The notes under the pieces: model-generated | Databases searched by the model: none | What the model saw: the letters and a program-made list of their open reading frames with translations, nothing else | What the model was told of the DNA's origin: nothing | Source: Malania oleifera | Taxonomy: Eukaryota; Streptophyta; Magnoliopsida; Santalales; Ximeniaceae | DNA length: 64,000 bases | Assembly: GCF_029873635.1 (NCBI RefSeq) | Contig: NC_080425.1 | Coordinates: forward strand, 39,249,390-39,313,389 | Direction of reading: 5' to 3' | Made by a program: the position numbers and the translations under genes | Shown: piece after piece, positions 47,268-58,237 of the stretch | Layout of the letters: each line of letters starts with the position of its first letter | Numbering within the stretch: position 1 is the first letter of the stretch

Positions 47268-47439
47268 GGAAAAGTTAAGTATGTTATTAGACCTGTATTG
47301 CCTTCTGGATGCGAAACAAAGTGTGGTCATTGTGGTGCCATTGGTACAAGAGATCCCCTAAATTTGGGTGGCTATGGTGTTGAACTTGCTTTAAAGAGTA
47401 TGGAGTATAAGGCCATGGATGACAGTAAAATTGAGAAAG
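47268..47439 (+). CDS. UGGT: UGGT exon 4 (last exon seen in the window)
   Basis: Begins in phase 0 after CTTCCAG, as exon 3 requires, with [12 protein letters not shown]. The blocks [29 protein letters not shown] are strongly conserved in plant UGGT. Length 172 bp; ends KIEK plus the first G of a Gly codon before GTTAGT (47440). With exons 1-3 it makes 307 codons of a protein that is usually about 1600 residues long. I find no further exon up to 64000, so intron 4 exceeds 16.5 kb unless an exon was missed. Confidence 0.95.
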
Positions 47440-47754
47440 GTTAGTCATTTAATTCTTACATCATCTCATTTCAAACTGTGCTCAAACTTTAGAATGCTCT
47501 GCAAAAGTTTGCTGTATATCCGCATGGTCACTTTAGATTAGTGGTGAAATTTTCTGATGTTGTTTGTGCTGTTGTAGGTCTCAAAACATACTGTATTCTA
47601 AGTCCAAATTATGTATTATCTTATTAGTTTTTGTTAATTCTGTAAAAAAAAAAAAAAAGTGAATTAGTTTTTTTTGTTTTTACAGTGTGTCTGAAGTCCT
47701 CATATCCTTCTCAAAGATTTTTTGTTCATGTTTCACTTTGACCCATATATATTT
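47440..47754 (+). other. UGGT intron 4, proximal part
   Basis: AT-rich unique-looking sequence with a 15-base A run near 47645. No gene seen. Confidence 0.5.
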
Positions 47755-48125
47755 TTTTCTATAAAAGAAAATGTTATTTACTAGATAAGAAGAAAAGTAC
47801 AAGGAAGAGGACAAAGCACCCTCCAGAAGAAAACAAGAGCAGCTGAAAGAGAAAACAAACTTCAACTCAAAAGAGGTCTCCTATCATTCAGAATATCAGA
47901 GAAGCAGACACACTTGAAGAAACAAAAGCCCTGGACAAGAAGGATGCAAATAGTCCTCTCCCAAAGCAACTGCATAGGCATGAAGTTCCCCTTAGAGAGC
48001 TTTGCATTCCTCCCCAACCAGATCCACCAAATGGCACTAAAACCCCTACTTCCTCCTAAATTCCTAATAAGCAAGAATGCCTCCATAAGTATCTGGGCAA
48101 ATCCATTGTTTTATTGCAAGTAACA
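47755..48125 (-). pseudogene. L1 LINE 3' end fragment
   Basis: The minus frame 47862-48086 has the L1 ORF2 C-terminal pattern (GFSAIWWIWLGRNAKLS, then LLWERT, then FSDILN). The noncoding tail reads TTTGTCCTCTTCCTTGTAC and TTTTCTTTTATAGAAAA towards 47755. The tail aligns with the tails of the half-L1 copies. Confidence 0.78.
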
Positions 48126-48189
48126 AAATGATGTGAAAAGAGGTGAGAATGAGTCTCACCAATGGAAAAAAAAAAAAAAAACACAAATT

Positions 48190-48437
48190 ACACATATTAG
48201 AGAAATAGATTATTTTATTTATTTTATTTTATTTTTTTATCGCATGAGAAATTTTGTGAGGAAGATGAATATAAACTAACGGAGGACAAGAAGTCCTTGA
48301 AGCTACAATGGATAAAAAAGGGAAAAAAAAAAAATGACTAAGACCAAAATTACTTATTAAAAAACCCCCTTCTTAACCCTTTCCCTCCATAATTAATGGA
48401 GCATTCAAATTATCTAACCCTATCTGCTCATTATTTT
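48190..48437 (-). mobile_element. Half-L1 element, copy C (short)
   Basis: Minus strand: TTAATTATGGAGGGAAAGGG (about 48400), then a T-rich stretch, then GGACTTCTTGTCCTCCG (48280-48296) and an A-rich end with TAAAATAAAATAAATAAAAT at 48190-48220. It contains the same ORF1-end to 3'-tail join as copies A, B and D, but almost no ORF1. Confidence 0.72.
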
Positions 48438-48439
48438 TA

Positions 48440-48960
48440 TTGCCTTATTTTTTGATAGAAAAAGAAGATTTTATTCATTGTAAAAGAGGAGAGTAAGGGT
48501 CTCCTATAAAAAGAAGAAACCAAAATAGACTAGGGAACAATTGAAATGAAATGGCATTCCAATCTCTCTGAAGATCTGAGAAAGTTACACCTTTAAGACA
48601 GCCAGCTGCAAAAGACCAGAGAGAAGCCAAGTACTGAATTCTATCCCAAAGGAGTACCAGAACTCCTTTCTCTGAAAATATAGGAGCATTCCTTTCCCTC
48701 CAAATTCCTCATAAAACTGCAAAGATGCCACAATTCCACAAAACTGAACTATCACCACTCTTTCTGAAACCTGCAAAAGAGATGTAATGATTCCCCACCA
48801 AGTCCGGGCAAACCCAGTTCTCCCTCACAATAGCAAATAACTTATTCCAAATGTAGGTGTAGAGTCTCGCCAGATCTCCTGATCTGCGCTAGGTGTTAAC
48901 CCAATTCAAAAGCCTTGCTCTTAGATGGAACTTTGGCAAATGAGTAGGAGAAGGTACAGG
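48440..48960 (-). pseudogene. L1 LINE 3' end fragment
   Basis: The minus frame 48585-48776 (VQFCGIVASLQFYEEFGGKG...) corresponds to the C-terminal ORF2 stretch of plant L1. Upstream pieces read TYIWNKLFAIVRENWVC (about 48860-48810), an end of the zinc-binding domain. The tail is TTTTACAATGAATAAAATCTTC with an A-rich end near 48440. Confidence 0.75.
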
Positions 48961-49717
48961 ATTTAAAAACGCTAGAGGTATCTAAAGTCCAAAGTGTCCA
49001 TTTTCTCTAGAAGAAGGAATTAAGGACTTGAGCAAATTATGATCAAAGATAGATCCTACTGAAGGAAAGTATGAATGGGTTGTTGGGATTGGGATTGCAA
49101 ATAAATTGTGCCCCTTGTGAATTGTCATCTGTTCAGATCTTGGTTTGGTAAAGGTTTGTTTGCAGCTCATTCATCATGGTTAATGAGGCAAGTGCATGAC
49201 TAATCTTTAAGCCTGTTTAATATACATTCAAAGTTTGAGCAAGAGTTAGGTTACACTCCACTGTTGGGATCCCCAAAAAAGAGTATGGACCCAATATTCT
49301 CCTAAAATTACCAAAAAAAGTTTTCCAAAGTACCTAGGACTAAGAACAGTGCGATGCAAATCTTTCCACTCCAAAAAAGAGCATGTTAGACAAGGCTTTA
49401 ACACAGTACATATCTGGGTTCATGTTCTTTTCCTAGTTCATGTAGTTTTCCAAAAAAAATTATTTATAAACAAAATATCCTCTATGAATTGCAAATTATT
49501 TTGATTTTGAATATCATTTTACAAGACCCGAAAAAAAAAAGGAAGAAAGAAAAAAAAATACAACACTAAGTGTGCAAAGATCCCAAATCATATCTTGGTT
49601 TGAGGGCAGGACAACATTATAAATATGTTATACAATTTATACATGGCAATGTTAAATAAATATGTCATTTTGTTGAAATTTCTTGAATCATATTAAAAGC
49701 TCTTGAATAAAATTATT
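48961..49717. other. UGGT intron 4, unassigned
   Basis: No gene or known element recognised. Short A runs and AT-rich sequence. A small minus frame at 48982-49170 has no features. Confidence 0.45.
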
Positions 49718-50034
49718 TGTAGAGAATGAGAATGAATCAATTGTATATTCAATTGTGTATTCTTTACATACTCGGGTCCCTATTTAACATGTACACATAG
49801 AATAAAATATGGAAAAACAAAAGAGGACACAACTTGTAGTTGAGATGTGTAGTTTAGCTTCGTTGGGGGGGGGGGGGGTCTCAATTTATAGCCTCTGGCT
49901 TGTGGCAAGATCTCATGGTAGGTGGTGGTGGTGGTGGCTCACCCACCGTGGTTGGTGGCAGAGGCTCACCTACCATGGTAGGTGGCTGTCATTCACCAAT
50001 CGTGGCCGTCGTTCACACTATAGGGATTTCTACA
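49718..50034 (-). repeat. copia 3' LTR (left)
   Basis: TGTAGAGAATG to TTTCTACA on the + strand, with matching inverted ends (TGTAGA/TCTACA). It contains a 14-base G run (49865-49878), (GGT)n near 49921 and repeated CACC/GGTAGGTGG strings that are partly self-complementary. On the + strand it is followed by CTCCCCCTCAAG, the complement of the polypurine tract. Similar to the right LTR apart from indels in the G run and the GGT region. Confidence 0.92.
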
Positions 50035-50041
50035 CTCCCCC

Positions 50042-53000
50042 TCAAGTTGGATCATAGATGTTGATCATATCCAACTTGCCAATGAAATCCTCAAAGAGTT
50101 GCCGAGGTAGTCCCTTGGTGAATGTGTCTGTATTCTGCTCCTTAGTAGGGACATATGTCATGCAAATAGTTCCTTCTTCCACCTTTTCTTTAATGAAGTG
50201 TCTGTTAACTTCCACATGTTTGGTTATGTCATGCTGGACAGGGTTGAGAGAGATACTGATAGCTGCCTTATTATCACAGTACAACTTGATAGGTTACTCT
50301 AACTCAGCATGTAGTTCTTCGAATACCCTCCACAGCCATAATCCTTCACATATTCCCTGAGCAACAGCTTTGAATTCTACCTCTGCACTACTCCTTGCTA
50401 CAACATTTTGTTTCTTGCTTCTCCAAGTGACTAGATTTCCCTATACAAAGGTGCAGTATCCAGTCGTGGATCTTCCATCCTATGTAGAGCCAGCCCAATC
50501 AACATCAGTGAATATTGCCACTTCCTTTTGTTCACTTCGCTTGAACAATAAGCCTTTCCCTGAAGATCCCTTTAGATATCTTAGGATCCTGAAGGCTGCT
50601 TCCTAGTGTGCTTCTTTTGGAGATTGCATATGCTGACTTGCTAAACTAACTGCAAAAGCTATGTCTTGTCTGTTGTGTGATAGGTAGATTTGTTTGCCGA
50701 CTAATCTTTGATATTTCTCCTTATCTACTGACTTCCCACATCTTTTGTTCTTTTTCTAGCTTCAATAGGTGTGTCGCCTGGTTTGCAACCTAGCATGCCT
50801 GTTTCGATCAGCAGATCAAGGGTGTATCTTCGTTGTGAAACACTAATTCCCTTCTTTGATCTAGCTACCTCCATCCCTAGAAAGTGTCGCATTTGCCCCA
50901 AATCCTTCACTTCGAATTCTGTGGCTAGAACTTTCTTCAATCTTCCCATTTCCTCAATGTCATCTTCAGTGAGGATAATGTCGTCTACAGACACAATTAG
51001 AACAGTCTTCCCATTTTTTTGTTTGAAAAACATAGTATGTTTGGACTGTCCTTGGCAGTATCCCTCTCCTTTTATCACCTTTGTAAATCTATCAAACCAT
51101 GCCTTGGGAGATTGTTTGAGTCCGTATAAGGACTTTCTTAGTTTACAGACTTTGTTTTCCTCACCCCTTTTACTGAACCCAAGGGGTAATGTCATGTACA
51201 CTTGTTCTTCTAGCTCACTATTTAGGAATGCATTTTTGATGTTGAGTTGTTGAAGTGGCCAGTCTAGATTGGTTTCCAGGGATAGGAGCACTCGGATAGT
51301 GTTCAACTTTGCCATGGGTGCAATGGTTTCTGTGTAATCAATACCATAGGTCTGAGTAAATCCTTTGCGACCAACCGGGCCTTGTATCTTTCAACTGTCC
51401 CATCTATTCGGTATTTTATAGTGAATACCCATTTGCAGCCTACTGGTCTCTTTCCACGTGGCAAATTCATATCTCCCATGTTCTATTCTTTTCCAAAGCC
51501 CTTATCTCCTCTATTACAGCCTCTCTCCATTTCGGAATTTCAAGTGCCTCCTCAATTTTCTTTGGAATTTTGACCCTGTCAAGGTTAGAAGTAAAGGCAT
51601 GGTATCCTATGGACAAGGTATTGTAGGACACAAGTTTTTCAATTCAATGAAGGGTACATGAACGAGGATGTTTTCTGAGAGCAATGGGCAGATCAATATC
51701 ATCAGATTTATTAGGAGTGGGTTTTATTACCTGTTCTTAGTTGTTGGGAGGTTCTTGGTTGGGCTCTTGGTTGCTCAGAGGTGCCACCAGTTCTGACTCT
51801 CTTGGTGCTTCGGGTATGAGTTTTTCATTACCACTTGGCTTTAGCCTTTGTGAGTAGACTAGTGTTTCCTTGTTATTCCATTGTTCTATCTCTGCCTCCG
51901 AGTTTAAGTTTCCTTCTGTGACTAGCAAGGAAGTGGAGGAGGATGGTAGATTGGTGAGAGGAAAGTCTAGGAAAAACATGTCACCATTGGAATTATTCCG
52001 AGTCTGAAATTGGCTCACATTCTCCCCCTAAATAGAAGACTTGGGATAGAATGGAGTTGTCTCGGAAAAGGTGACATCAAGGCTGATAAAGATACGACGA
52101 GAAATAGGTTCATAACACTTGTAACCTTTTTGGGATGGAGAATACCCAAGGAAGAGACACTTGGTGGCCCGAGGATCCAGCTTGGTGCGTTGGTGAGGAT
52201 GGACATGCACAAAGGCAGTGCAGCCAAATAAACGAATAGGGAGATTGAAGTCTACTCGAGAGGTATGGAAAAATTTGAGAAGAGTGCCAAGGGGTGTAGC
52301 ATAGGATAGAACACGACTGTGCATTTGATTGATAAGGTAAGTGGCTGTTAGAACAGCATCACCCCAAATCACCCCAAAACATTGTAGGCATGTGGGTAGT
52401 GAGCATTAAGGCTCATGCTACCTCAAGAATGTGTCTATTTTTGCGTTTAGCAACCCCATTTTGTTAAGGGGTGTCAATGCATGAACTTTGATAAATTATC
52501 CCTTTTTCTTGAAGGAAGAGACCCAAGGTGTGGTTGAAATATTTCGTGCCATTGTTAGTACGCAAGATTTGAATCTTGATGTGAAATTGTGTTTGGACCA
52601 TGGCATAAAAGTTAATAAACACCGAATGTACTTCAGACTTATCTTTTAACAAGTAGACCCAACAAGTATGAGTAATGAATGTCACAAATCATTTTGTGTG
52701 GGTGCGATTAGAAATCCGGGAAGGTCCCCATACATCACTATGAATGATTGTGGAAGGTTTTGTGGGTCTGTATTTGGATTTTGGGAATGAAGTTCTATTT
52801 TTGCGAGTTCACACACTTCACATTGAACATCAAGAGACATTTTATTCAAACATAGTGAAGGAAATAAATGATGCATGTACTGAAAATTGGGGTGACCCAA
52901 CCGAGAATGCCCTAACATTAGGTCACTTTTCTTAGGGATAGAGACAAAATTACTTTGACACTGATCACTCATTTTGGCTTCCTCGAAGTAGTAGATTTCC

Positions 53001-53502
53001 TAGTATTCCTTAGCAATACCAATCGTCGTCCTCGATGATAGGTCTTGAAAAACACAATGGGATGAAATAAATTTAGCCGAGCAATTGGAGTGTTTAGTGA
53101 GTTGGCTGACAGACAAAAGATTACAAGATAATTTTGGAACATGAAGAACAAACTCTAAAGTAATTGAGTTAAAAATCCGAATACTCCCTTTGCCGCAACA
53201 GGAGCAAGAGATCCGTCAGCAATTTTGACTCTTAGGTTACTAGCACATGAGGTATATGATAAGAAAAGGTGATAAGAGTTTTTCATATGGTCAGATGCTC
53301 CAGAATCTATAATCCAGGGTGTATGGTTACGAAAAGTGTATAGGGCCTGTGAGAAATTACCTTTGTGTGCCAAATTATCAGATGGAGTATTTTTTGGTGA
53401 CTGACCCGAGGCTTGGAGAGCAGATAGCATCTCCATGATTTTCTGTAGTTGGTCATGGCTGGAGGTGCTGCTGCTGCCACTGTCAGAATGGTTGCTTGCC
53501 AC
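50042..53502 (-). pseudogene. copia pol: protease, integrase, RT, RNase H
   Basis: Minus strand. Protease motif WIIDSGASDHM is at about 53320-53290. The gag-pre-integrase block HSRLGHP is near 52915. The integrase core is broken over 52685-52030, including TATYLINQMHSRVL (52340) and the FGC.AFVH block (52230). RT frame 51315-50725 has QLNIKNAFLNSELEE, LRKSLYGLKQSPKAWF and an active-site box near 51000 that reads SVDD; the usual Tyr is Ser, but both Asp remain. RNase H pieces lie at about 50600-50290, and the end block MYCDNKAAISI...TFTKGLP is at 50284-50100. At least six stops or shifts. Confidence 0.9.
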
Positions 53503-54470
53503 TGTTGCCTCTCGGGTTGAGTCTCAGAACAAGCTTGATAGCCTTTGGTTTTGGTGCCCTGCCGTGGTTTCCAATCAACTGGCCTGCCATGAATCTGCTA
53601 ACAATTATCCTTGGAATGGCCAGGATGTCGGCAATGTTCACACTAGAGGCGGCCCTTTGGTTGCTTTGTATTTGGCCCACTGTAGTTCCCACGGGATACA
53701 AATGTTGAGCCCTTTGGTACCGTGGCTGTAGCTTCCTTCAACATGACTTTGTACCTTGCCTCTTCACGTGTCACTTTAGCAAACCCTTCTCGAGTGGATG
53801 GTAGAGGACTGCGGCTGAGAATCCTTCCTTGTACATCATCTAAATCTCGATTAAGGCCTGCAAGGAACTCAAAAACTCTCTCCTTTTACAATCTCTTCTT
53901 GAACAACGCACTATCCTCAGCACAACGCCATTCTTCTTCGCTGCTTAAATCCAGTTCTTGCCATAGTGCCAACATCTCCATGTAATAGTCTGTTACCTCC
54001 CTCTCGCCTTGTTTCATCTGCCATAGGCGTGTCTTAAGTTCAAATACTTGGGAAGCATTCTCCTCGTCAGAGTAGGTTTCTCAGATTGCATCCCACACCT
54101 CTTTTGCTGTGGGTAGGAACATATATGTTTTCCCGATAATTGGCTTCATGGAGTTGATAAGCCATGAGGTAATCAAGGAATTCTCCGATCTCCATTGCTG
54201 GAGTGCCACAACATTCGTTGAATCAAGTTTCTTTGAGTCGCAGGTAAGATACCCGAGCTTTCCTTTGCTGTCGACTGCAAGTTTCATGGGCTAGGCCCAT
54301 TCTCGAAAATTCTTCCCGTTGAGTTTTTCTACCGATAGTTGGACAGAAGAGCCATCTCGTCCATTCGAACTGATGATGGCATTGGTTCGGCTCGTTTGAG
54401 TCTCTGAGGTTGTCGACTCTCGACTGTTGATGGAGTTGTCCCCCATAGTTAGCTTGGTTTAGGAAAAAAC
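53503..54470 (-). pseudogene. copia gag with zinc-knuckle region
   Basis: Minus frames 54519-54223 and 54287-54081 hold the gag N-terminal region, with WRSENSLITSWLINSM (about 54205-54160) and GKTYMFLPTAKEVWDAI (54130-54085), the retrotransposon gag pattern. A broken stretch follows to about 53700, then a frame with IRRRPASSVNIADIL-like sequence near 53640 where a CX2C-type knuckle would be expected but is not clear. The 5' end adjoins the primer site at about 54474-54486. Confidence 0.8.
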
Positions 54471-54473
54471 CAG

Positions 54474-54486
54474 CTCTGATACCATG
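54474..54486 (-). promoter_or_regulatory. copia primer binding site (initiator tRNA-Met)
   Basis: On the minus strand the sequence after the LTR is ATGGTATCAGAGCTGG, complementary to initiator tRNA-Met. It defines the right LTR as the 5' LTR. Confidence 0.88.
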
Positions 54487-54775
54487 TAGAGAATGGGAAT
54501 GAATCAATTGTATATTCAATTGTGTATTCTTTACATACTCGGGTCCCTATTCAACATTTACACAGAGAATAAAATATGGAAAAACAGAAGAGGACACAAC
54601 TTGTAGTTGAGATGTGTAGTTTAGCTTCGGTGGGGGGGGGGGGGGGGAGGGGTCTCAATTTAGAGCCTTTGGCTTGTGGCAAGATCTCATGGTAGGTGGT
54701 GGTGGCTCACCCACCATGGTAGGTGGCCGTCATTCACCAACCATGGCCGTCGTTCACACTGTAGGGATTTCTACA
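54487..54775 (-). repeat. copia 5' LTR (right)
   Basis: Matches the left LTR from TGTAGAGAATG to TTTCTACA, with scattered differences and indels. Its G run is 16 bases (54632-54647) and the GGT tract is shorter. Confidence 0.92.
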
Positions 54776-54789
54776 TTATCAATGGTATC

Positions 54790-56425
54790 GCAGATAATAA
54801 ATTAAACACTAGAAAATGGCTCGCAAAAATCCATTCCCTTTCATTTCTAGGTCACTGGGGCTTCGGCCTGTTGCTATGGCAAGTGTGGGCTACGAAGGAA
54901 GAAGGTTGCAGAAGATCAGTCCAACCCTTGGATCTGAGAGTGGACAAAGTGGGTCGAGGTGAGTTTTATTTATGCCCAAGCTAACCCAAACTGGAATTGA
55001 TTCTTGATATTTTCTTTGGCATTGGTGCAATGGTTCTTGGAGGGCGATGTTGGCAGCATTTGCAAGGTTGGGAAGGGATTTTGAATCATGTGGAGTAGCA
55101 GTATCAAGTTTTGACTTGCAATAATTTGATTAACGTAAATGGGGAAGTTAGGAGATGGATGGTGATGGTTTGTGCAGGAATTTCATGTGCAGACTAAAGA
55201 ATTTCCTGTGATGGAAAAGGATTCTGGTAAAGGTGGTTTTGGCAAGGGAGTCTAGAGTAAAGCTCGATCATGGAGCCAGGTTTTGACGGCAGGAAGGAAC
55301 CAGGCCTGTGTTCAATGTGGGTTTGACGTGTTGCTTGTTAAGGCTGATCATGCATCATCTCCTATTTCCCATTTGGAGGGGTTGACATTCACTCCAGAGG
55401 CACCTAGGGTTTCTATGGAAAGTGGGTGTGTGAGCAAGATGGAGTGGATTGGGCCAGGTCTTGTAAAAAGTAGGGCAGGTGAGTTCAAGCGGAATGGTGT
55501 GGGCTTGGAATGGGGTGGATTGGTTATTATTAATATTTCATTGGATTTTGGGTGGATTTTGTATGTAAAAGATTCTGTTTTGAGTCATGGGTAGAGTTTA
55601 GTGAGGCCCATAACAGGTGCAAGCAGCTGAATTTATATGAAGATGAATGAAAGGTCTAGCACCTCTCATAAGGTGGCTCCTCTTGCTTTGCATACGAAGG
55701 ACTACTTAAATATTCTGAAAAATGGTGCTCCGTAATTTGAGATAGAATCAATTACAACTTCTTCATAGGTCTTGGTTGGCAGATTTCAGTAAAAGACAGG
55801 AACGGCTCAGAGAAATCTGGAAATTCTGCTGCTATATCTGCTTCCTTAGTTGGTGAAAATTGTGATCTTGATGCAAGATTGGCTAATGGCCAATGTGCAT
55901 CTTTCAGTTTCTACTGATGGGGGCAGGGGTACAAATGTTAAAGCAGTTTGTGGGGATGATATGAGTAATCGGAGTAGAGATGAGGGAATTAGCTGTGATA
56001 AGGGAGGGGGCAGTATGGTTTATTCTTGCTTTGCAGGGTTGAAGGTATGTAAATGGCCAGAAGAGGGATTTGAGCAAAAAAGTTATTAAGGGTGAAAACA
56101 ATGGGGAGATATGATGGAAGAAGAGAGTGATTGACGTTTTGTTTTTGGATGTATTTCAAGAACAGCAAGGCTATATGTCTGAAGTGTCTGATTTGCTTGG
56201 GACCGGTCATTTATGCCTCATCTCCAATAGAGGAATGGGAGGGAATTCCCTTTTTTTTTTTTTTTTTTTTTGAGTAGATGGACTGGGTAAAGAGCAGCAA
56301 TGTAGGGATGTGATTTTGCCTATCCCTGTGGAGGAAATTAATGGTAAGGATGTTGAAGCCCATGTAATTTCTCTTTTTCCTTAATATATTTCTTTTTCTA
56401 TAAAAAAAATAAAAAAATAAAAAAA
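54790..56425 (+). mobile_element. Half-L1 element, copy E (ORF1 remnant with internal deletion)
   Basis: Broken + frames (54676-54984, 55283-55594, 55850-56089) read as a hydrophilic, Gly/Ser/Met-rich linker of the kind found in the second half of plant L1 ORF1. A block near 56305, VILPIPVEEINGKDVEAH, matches ILPTPVEEI in copies A, B and D. Directly after it the sequence jumps to the L1-type tail TGTAATTTCTCTTTTTCC...TTTCTTTTTCTATAAAAAAA (56366-56410). A T run of 22 lies at 56249-56270. The boundary on the left is not defined. Confidence 0.6.
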
Positions 56426-56496
56426 CAATGGTATCATTCATAGCTGAGAAGCTGAGATTGGTGAGGGCTGTTTAATAAACAAACTAAGCTTATGCT

Positions 56497-56586
56497 CAAT
56501 ATTATTGCTTGATATTGAGCAAGCCCAGCTTAGTAATCTAGATTATTGCTTGATATTGAGCAAGCCCAGCTTAGTAATCTAGATGT
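56497..56586. repeat. Tandem repeat, 45-bp class unit, two copies
   Basis: The unit ATTATTGCTTGATATTGAGC followed by AAGCCCAGCTTAGTAATCTAG occurs twice in a row, almost unchanged. No coding capacity. Confidence 0.85.
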
Positions 56587-57060
56587 CTTCACTGGTCCAT
56601 TGTGGTGTCTAAGCTGCAGTGGAGTAATATGTTTGGTTTATTGATGAGGTATGGTGCGCCCAACTAATGTGGAAGGTTTTCTAAGGATTAGGTTAATGGG
56701 TTTTAAGGAGCCAAGAAGAAGAGGATTGTGGGTTGTGATTGCTTGAGTGTTGTTTGGGACCTTTGGGTGTTTGTGGCTACATAGAAATGAAGGAATCTTT
56801 GAGGATAAAAATTTACTCATGTGGCTTTGCTTTGGGATCAAATTGTGTTCCTAGCCTTTTTATGTTACTTTATTTCAGGGTCATAGGGGCCTCTTTGGTT
56901 GATTCATGGTGTGATTGAAGGCTTACTTTGAGGTAATTGTTTTTTTTTTTTTTTCAGGGGATGCTTTGTCCTTCCCTTGCCTTTAGCAGGACACTTTATC
57001 CTCCACTTTTTGTTTTTCCTCCATGTTAATAAATCTTCTTTTTTCAATAAAATAATGATT
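56587..57060 (+). pseudogene. L1 LINE 3' end fragment
   Basis: Decayed frames include a C-terminal ORF2 pattern (RNEGIFEDKN...LLWDQI near 56785-56840), followed by a T-rich tail TTATCCTCCACTTTTTG and TTAATAAATCTTCTTTTTTCAATAAAATAA ending near 57055. Confidence 0.65.
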
Positions 57061-57069
57061 AGAAGAATG

Positions 57070-57745
57070 ATAAAAACAAGCCTCGAGTCCCGCGAGGTGG
57101 GGTTGGCTATATGAATCCTCTTGAACCATCTATGAGATCCAGGGCAATATCCACTGACAAATGGAGGATTGTCCAATCCTTACCTACTATCTCACTCCAA
57201 GTTATTCAAGGATATCCTCTCCCTCCTACTACCACAAACATTAGCTAGCTCAATCTTCCTAATTGGTGCTTTATTTGGCCTAGTACATGCCCAAGCCAAG
57301 TAACCACCCTTATCTTATCTTCTGTAGTGCAAAGCCTAACTTACCAGGAATGTCAAAATGTGTTCATTCCTTAATTTATCTTTTTGGTTATGTCATTCAT
57401 CCTCCTTGGCATTCTTATTTCAAAAACTTCTACCTTTTGTATTTGTTGTTTTTTAGATGCCCAACTTTCTAATCCATATAGCATAGTTGCTCTAATAGTG
57501 ATCCTATAAACATTCCTTTTAATTTTAAAGGTATTCTATGATCACACAACATGCCTAAAGTACTACTCCATTTTGCATAACCTGCTTTTATGGTTACACT
57601 TGTGTAATTTCTCCTTCAGTTTGCATAATAGATCCAAGGTATCAAAATCTATTAGTCCTAATTTTTTGACCATAAAGTTTAATATTTTCTTCAATATTCC
57701 TTTTAACCTGACTAAAATTACAATGATAAAAGATGGTTATTGGAT
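57070..57745 (-). pseudogene. RTE-clade LINE 3' end
   Basis: Minus strand. A block near 57590-57500 reads AGYAKWSSTLGMLCD followed by a KLKG motif, corresponding to the RT thumb region of plant RTE elements. The 3' untranslated end carries the widely found string CGAGGTGGGGTTGGCTATATG (57091-57111 on the + strand). Recognised from memory of this common repeat. Many stops. Confidence 0.72.
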
Positions 57746-57779
57746 ATTGGAAATAACATAGAAACAACAGTCTTTTAGA

Positions 57780-58237
57780 GTAGGATGGCTAGTTCTATTA
57801 AAGAGATAGGGAGATTTTTGGTAAATTTAGAGGAAGATGCTTGACAAGTAGTGTGAGTTGGTGGTGGGATTAAGATGTCCAAAAAGTTGTTTATGACAAA
57901 AAGAATGCGTGTTAAGATCTACAAGAAATGCATAGACATGGAAAACTTTGAAAAGTATTGAGGCATGAAAAGATGCTAAAAAAGGTTGTTAGTGAAGCTA
58001 AACATAGAAAAAAAAGGATGTCCTTGGGCCACAAGGCGCTCCACTTATCGAGGGTAAAAGAAGGGGAAAAAACATTTGTAAACTTGGTAAAACTAGAGAA
58101 GAAAAGGGTAAAGATTTTGGAAATATAAATGTATAAAAAAATGAGGACAATAATACTTTAGTTAAAGAAGAAGATATAAAAGAAAGGTGGCAAACTTATT
58201 TTGATAAGCTATTTAATGAAAACTAAGTTGAAGGCTT
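57780..58237 (+). pseudogene. RTE-clade LINE, first segment
   Basis: Plus strand. Linker pieces VWWWD-like (about 57860), an amphipathic charged stretch (57950-58010) and DIKERWQTYFDKLFNEN (58175-58225), which is the standard RTE sequence just before RT. At about 58237 it is interrupted by the half-L1 copy D and resumes at 60110. Confidence 0.75.

Larger units (their letters stand above)
49718..54775 (-). mobile_element. Ty1/copia element with both LTRs, minus strand
   Basis: LTRs lie at both ends in the same orientation. The primer site is next to the right LTR and the polypurine tract next to the left LTR. Gag, protease, integrase, RT and RNase H are in order on the minus strand. The flanking 5-mers are TTATT (49713-49717) and TTATC (54776-54780), a duplication with one mismatch. 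Length 5058 bp. Coding frames are broken by several stops and shifts. Confidence 0.92.

Noticed and set aside
50771..51253. 160-codon plus-strand frame in the copia element
   Set aside because: Antisense of the RT frame at 50725-51315.
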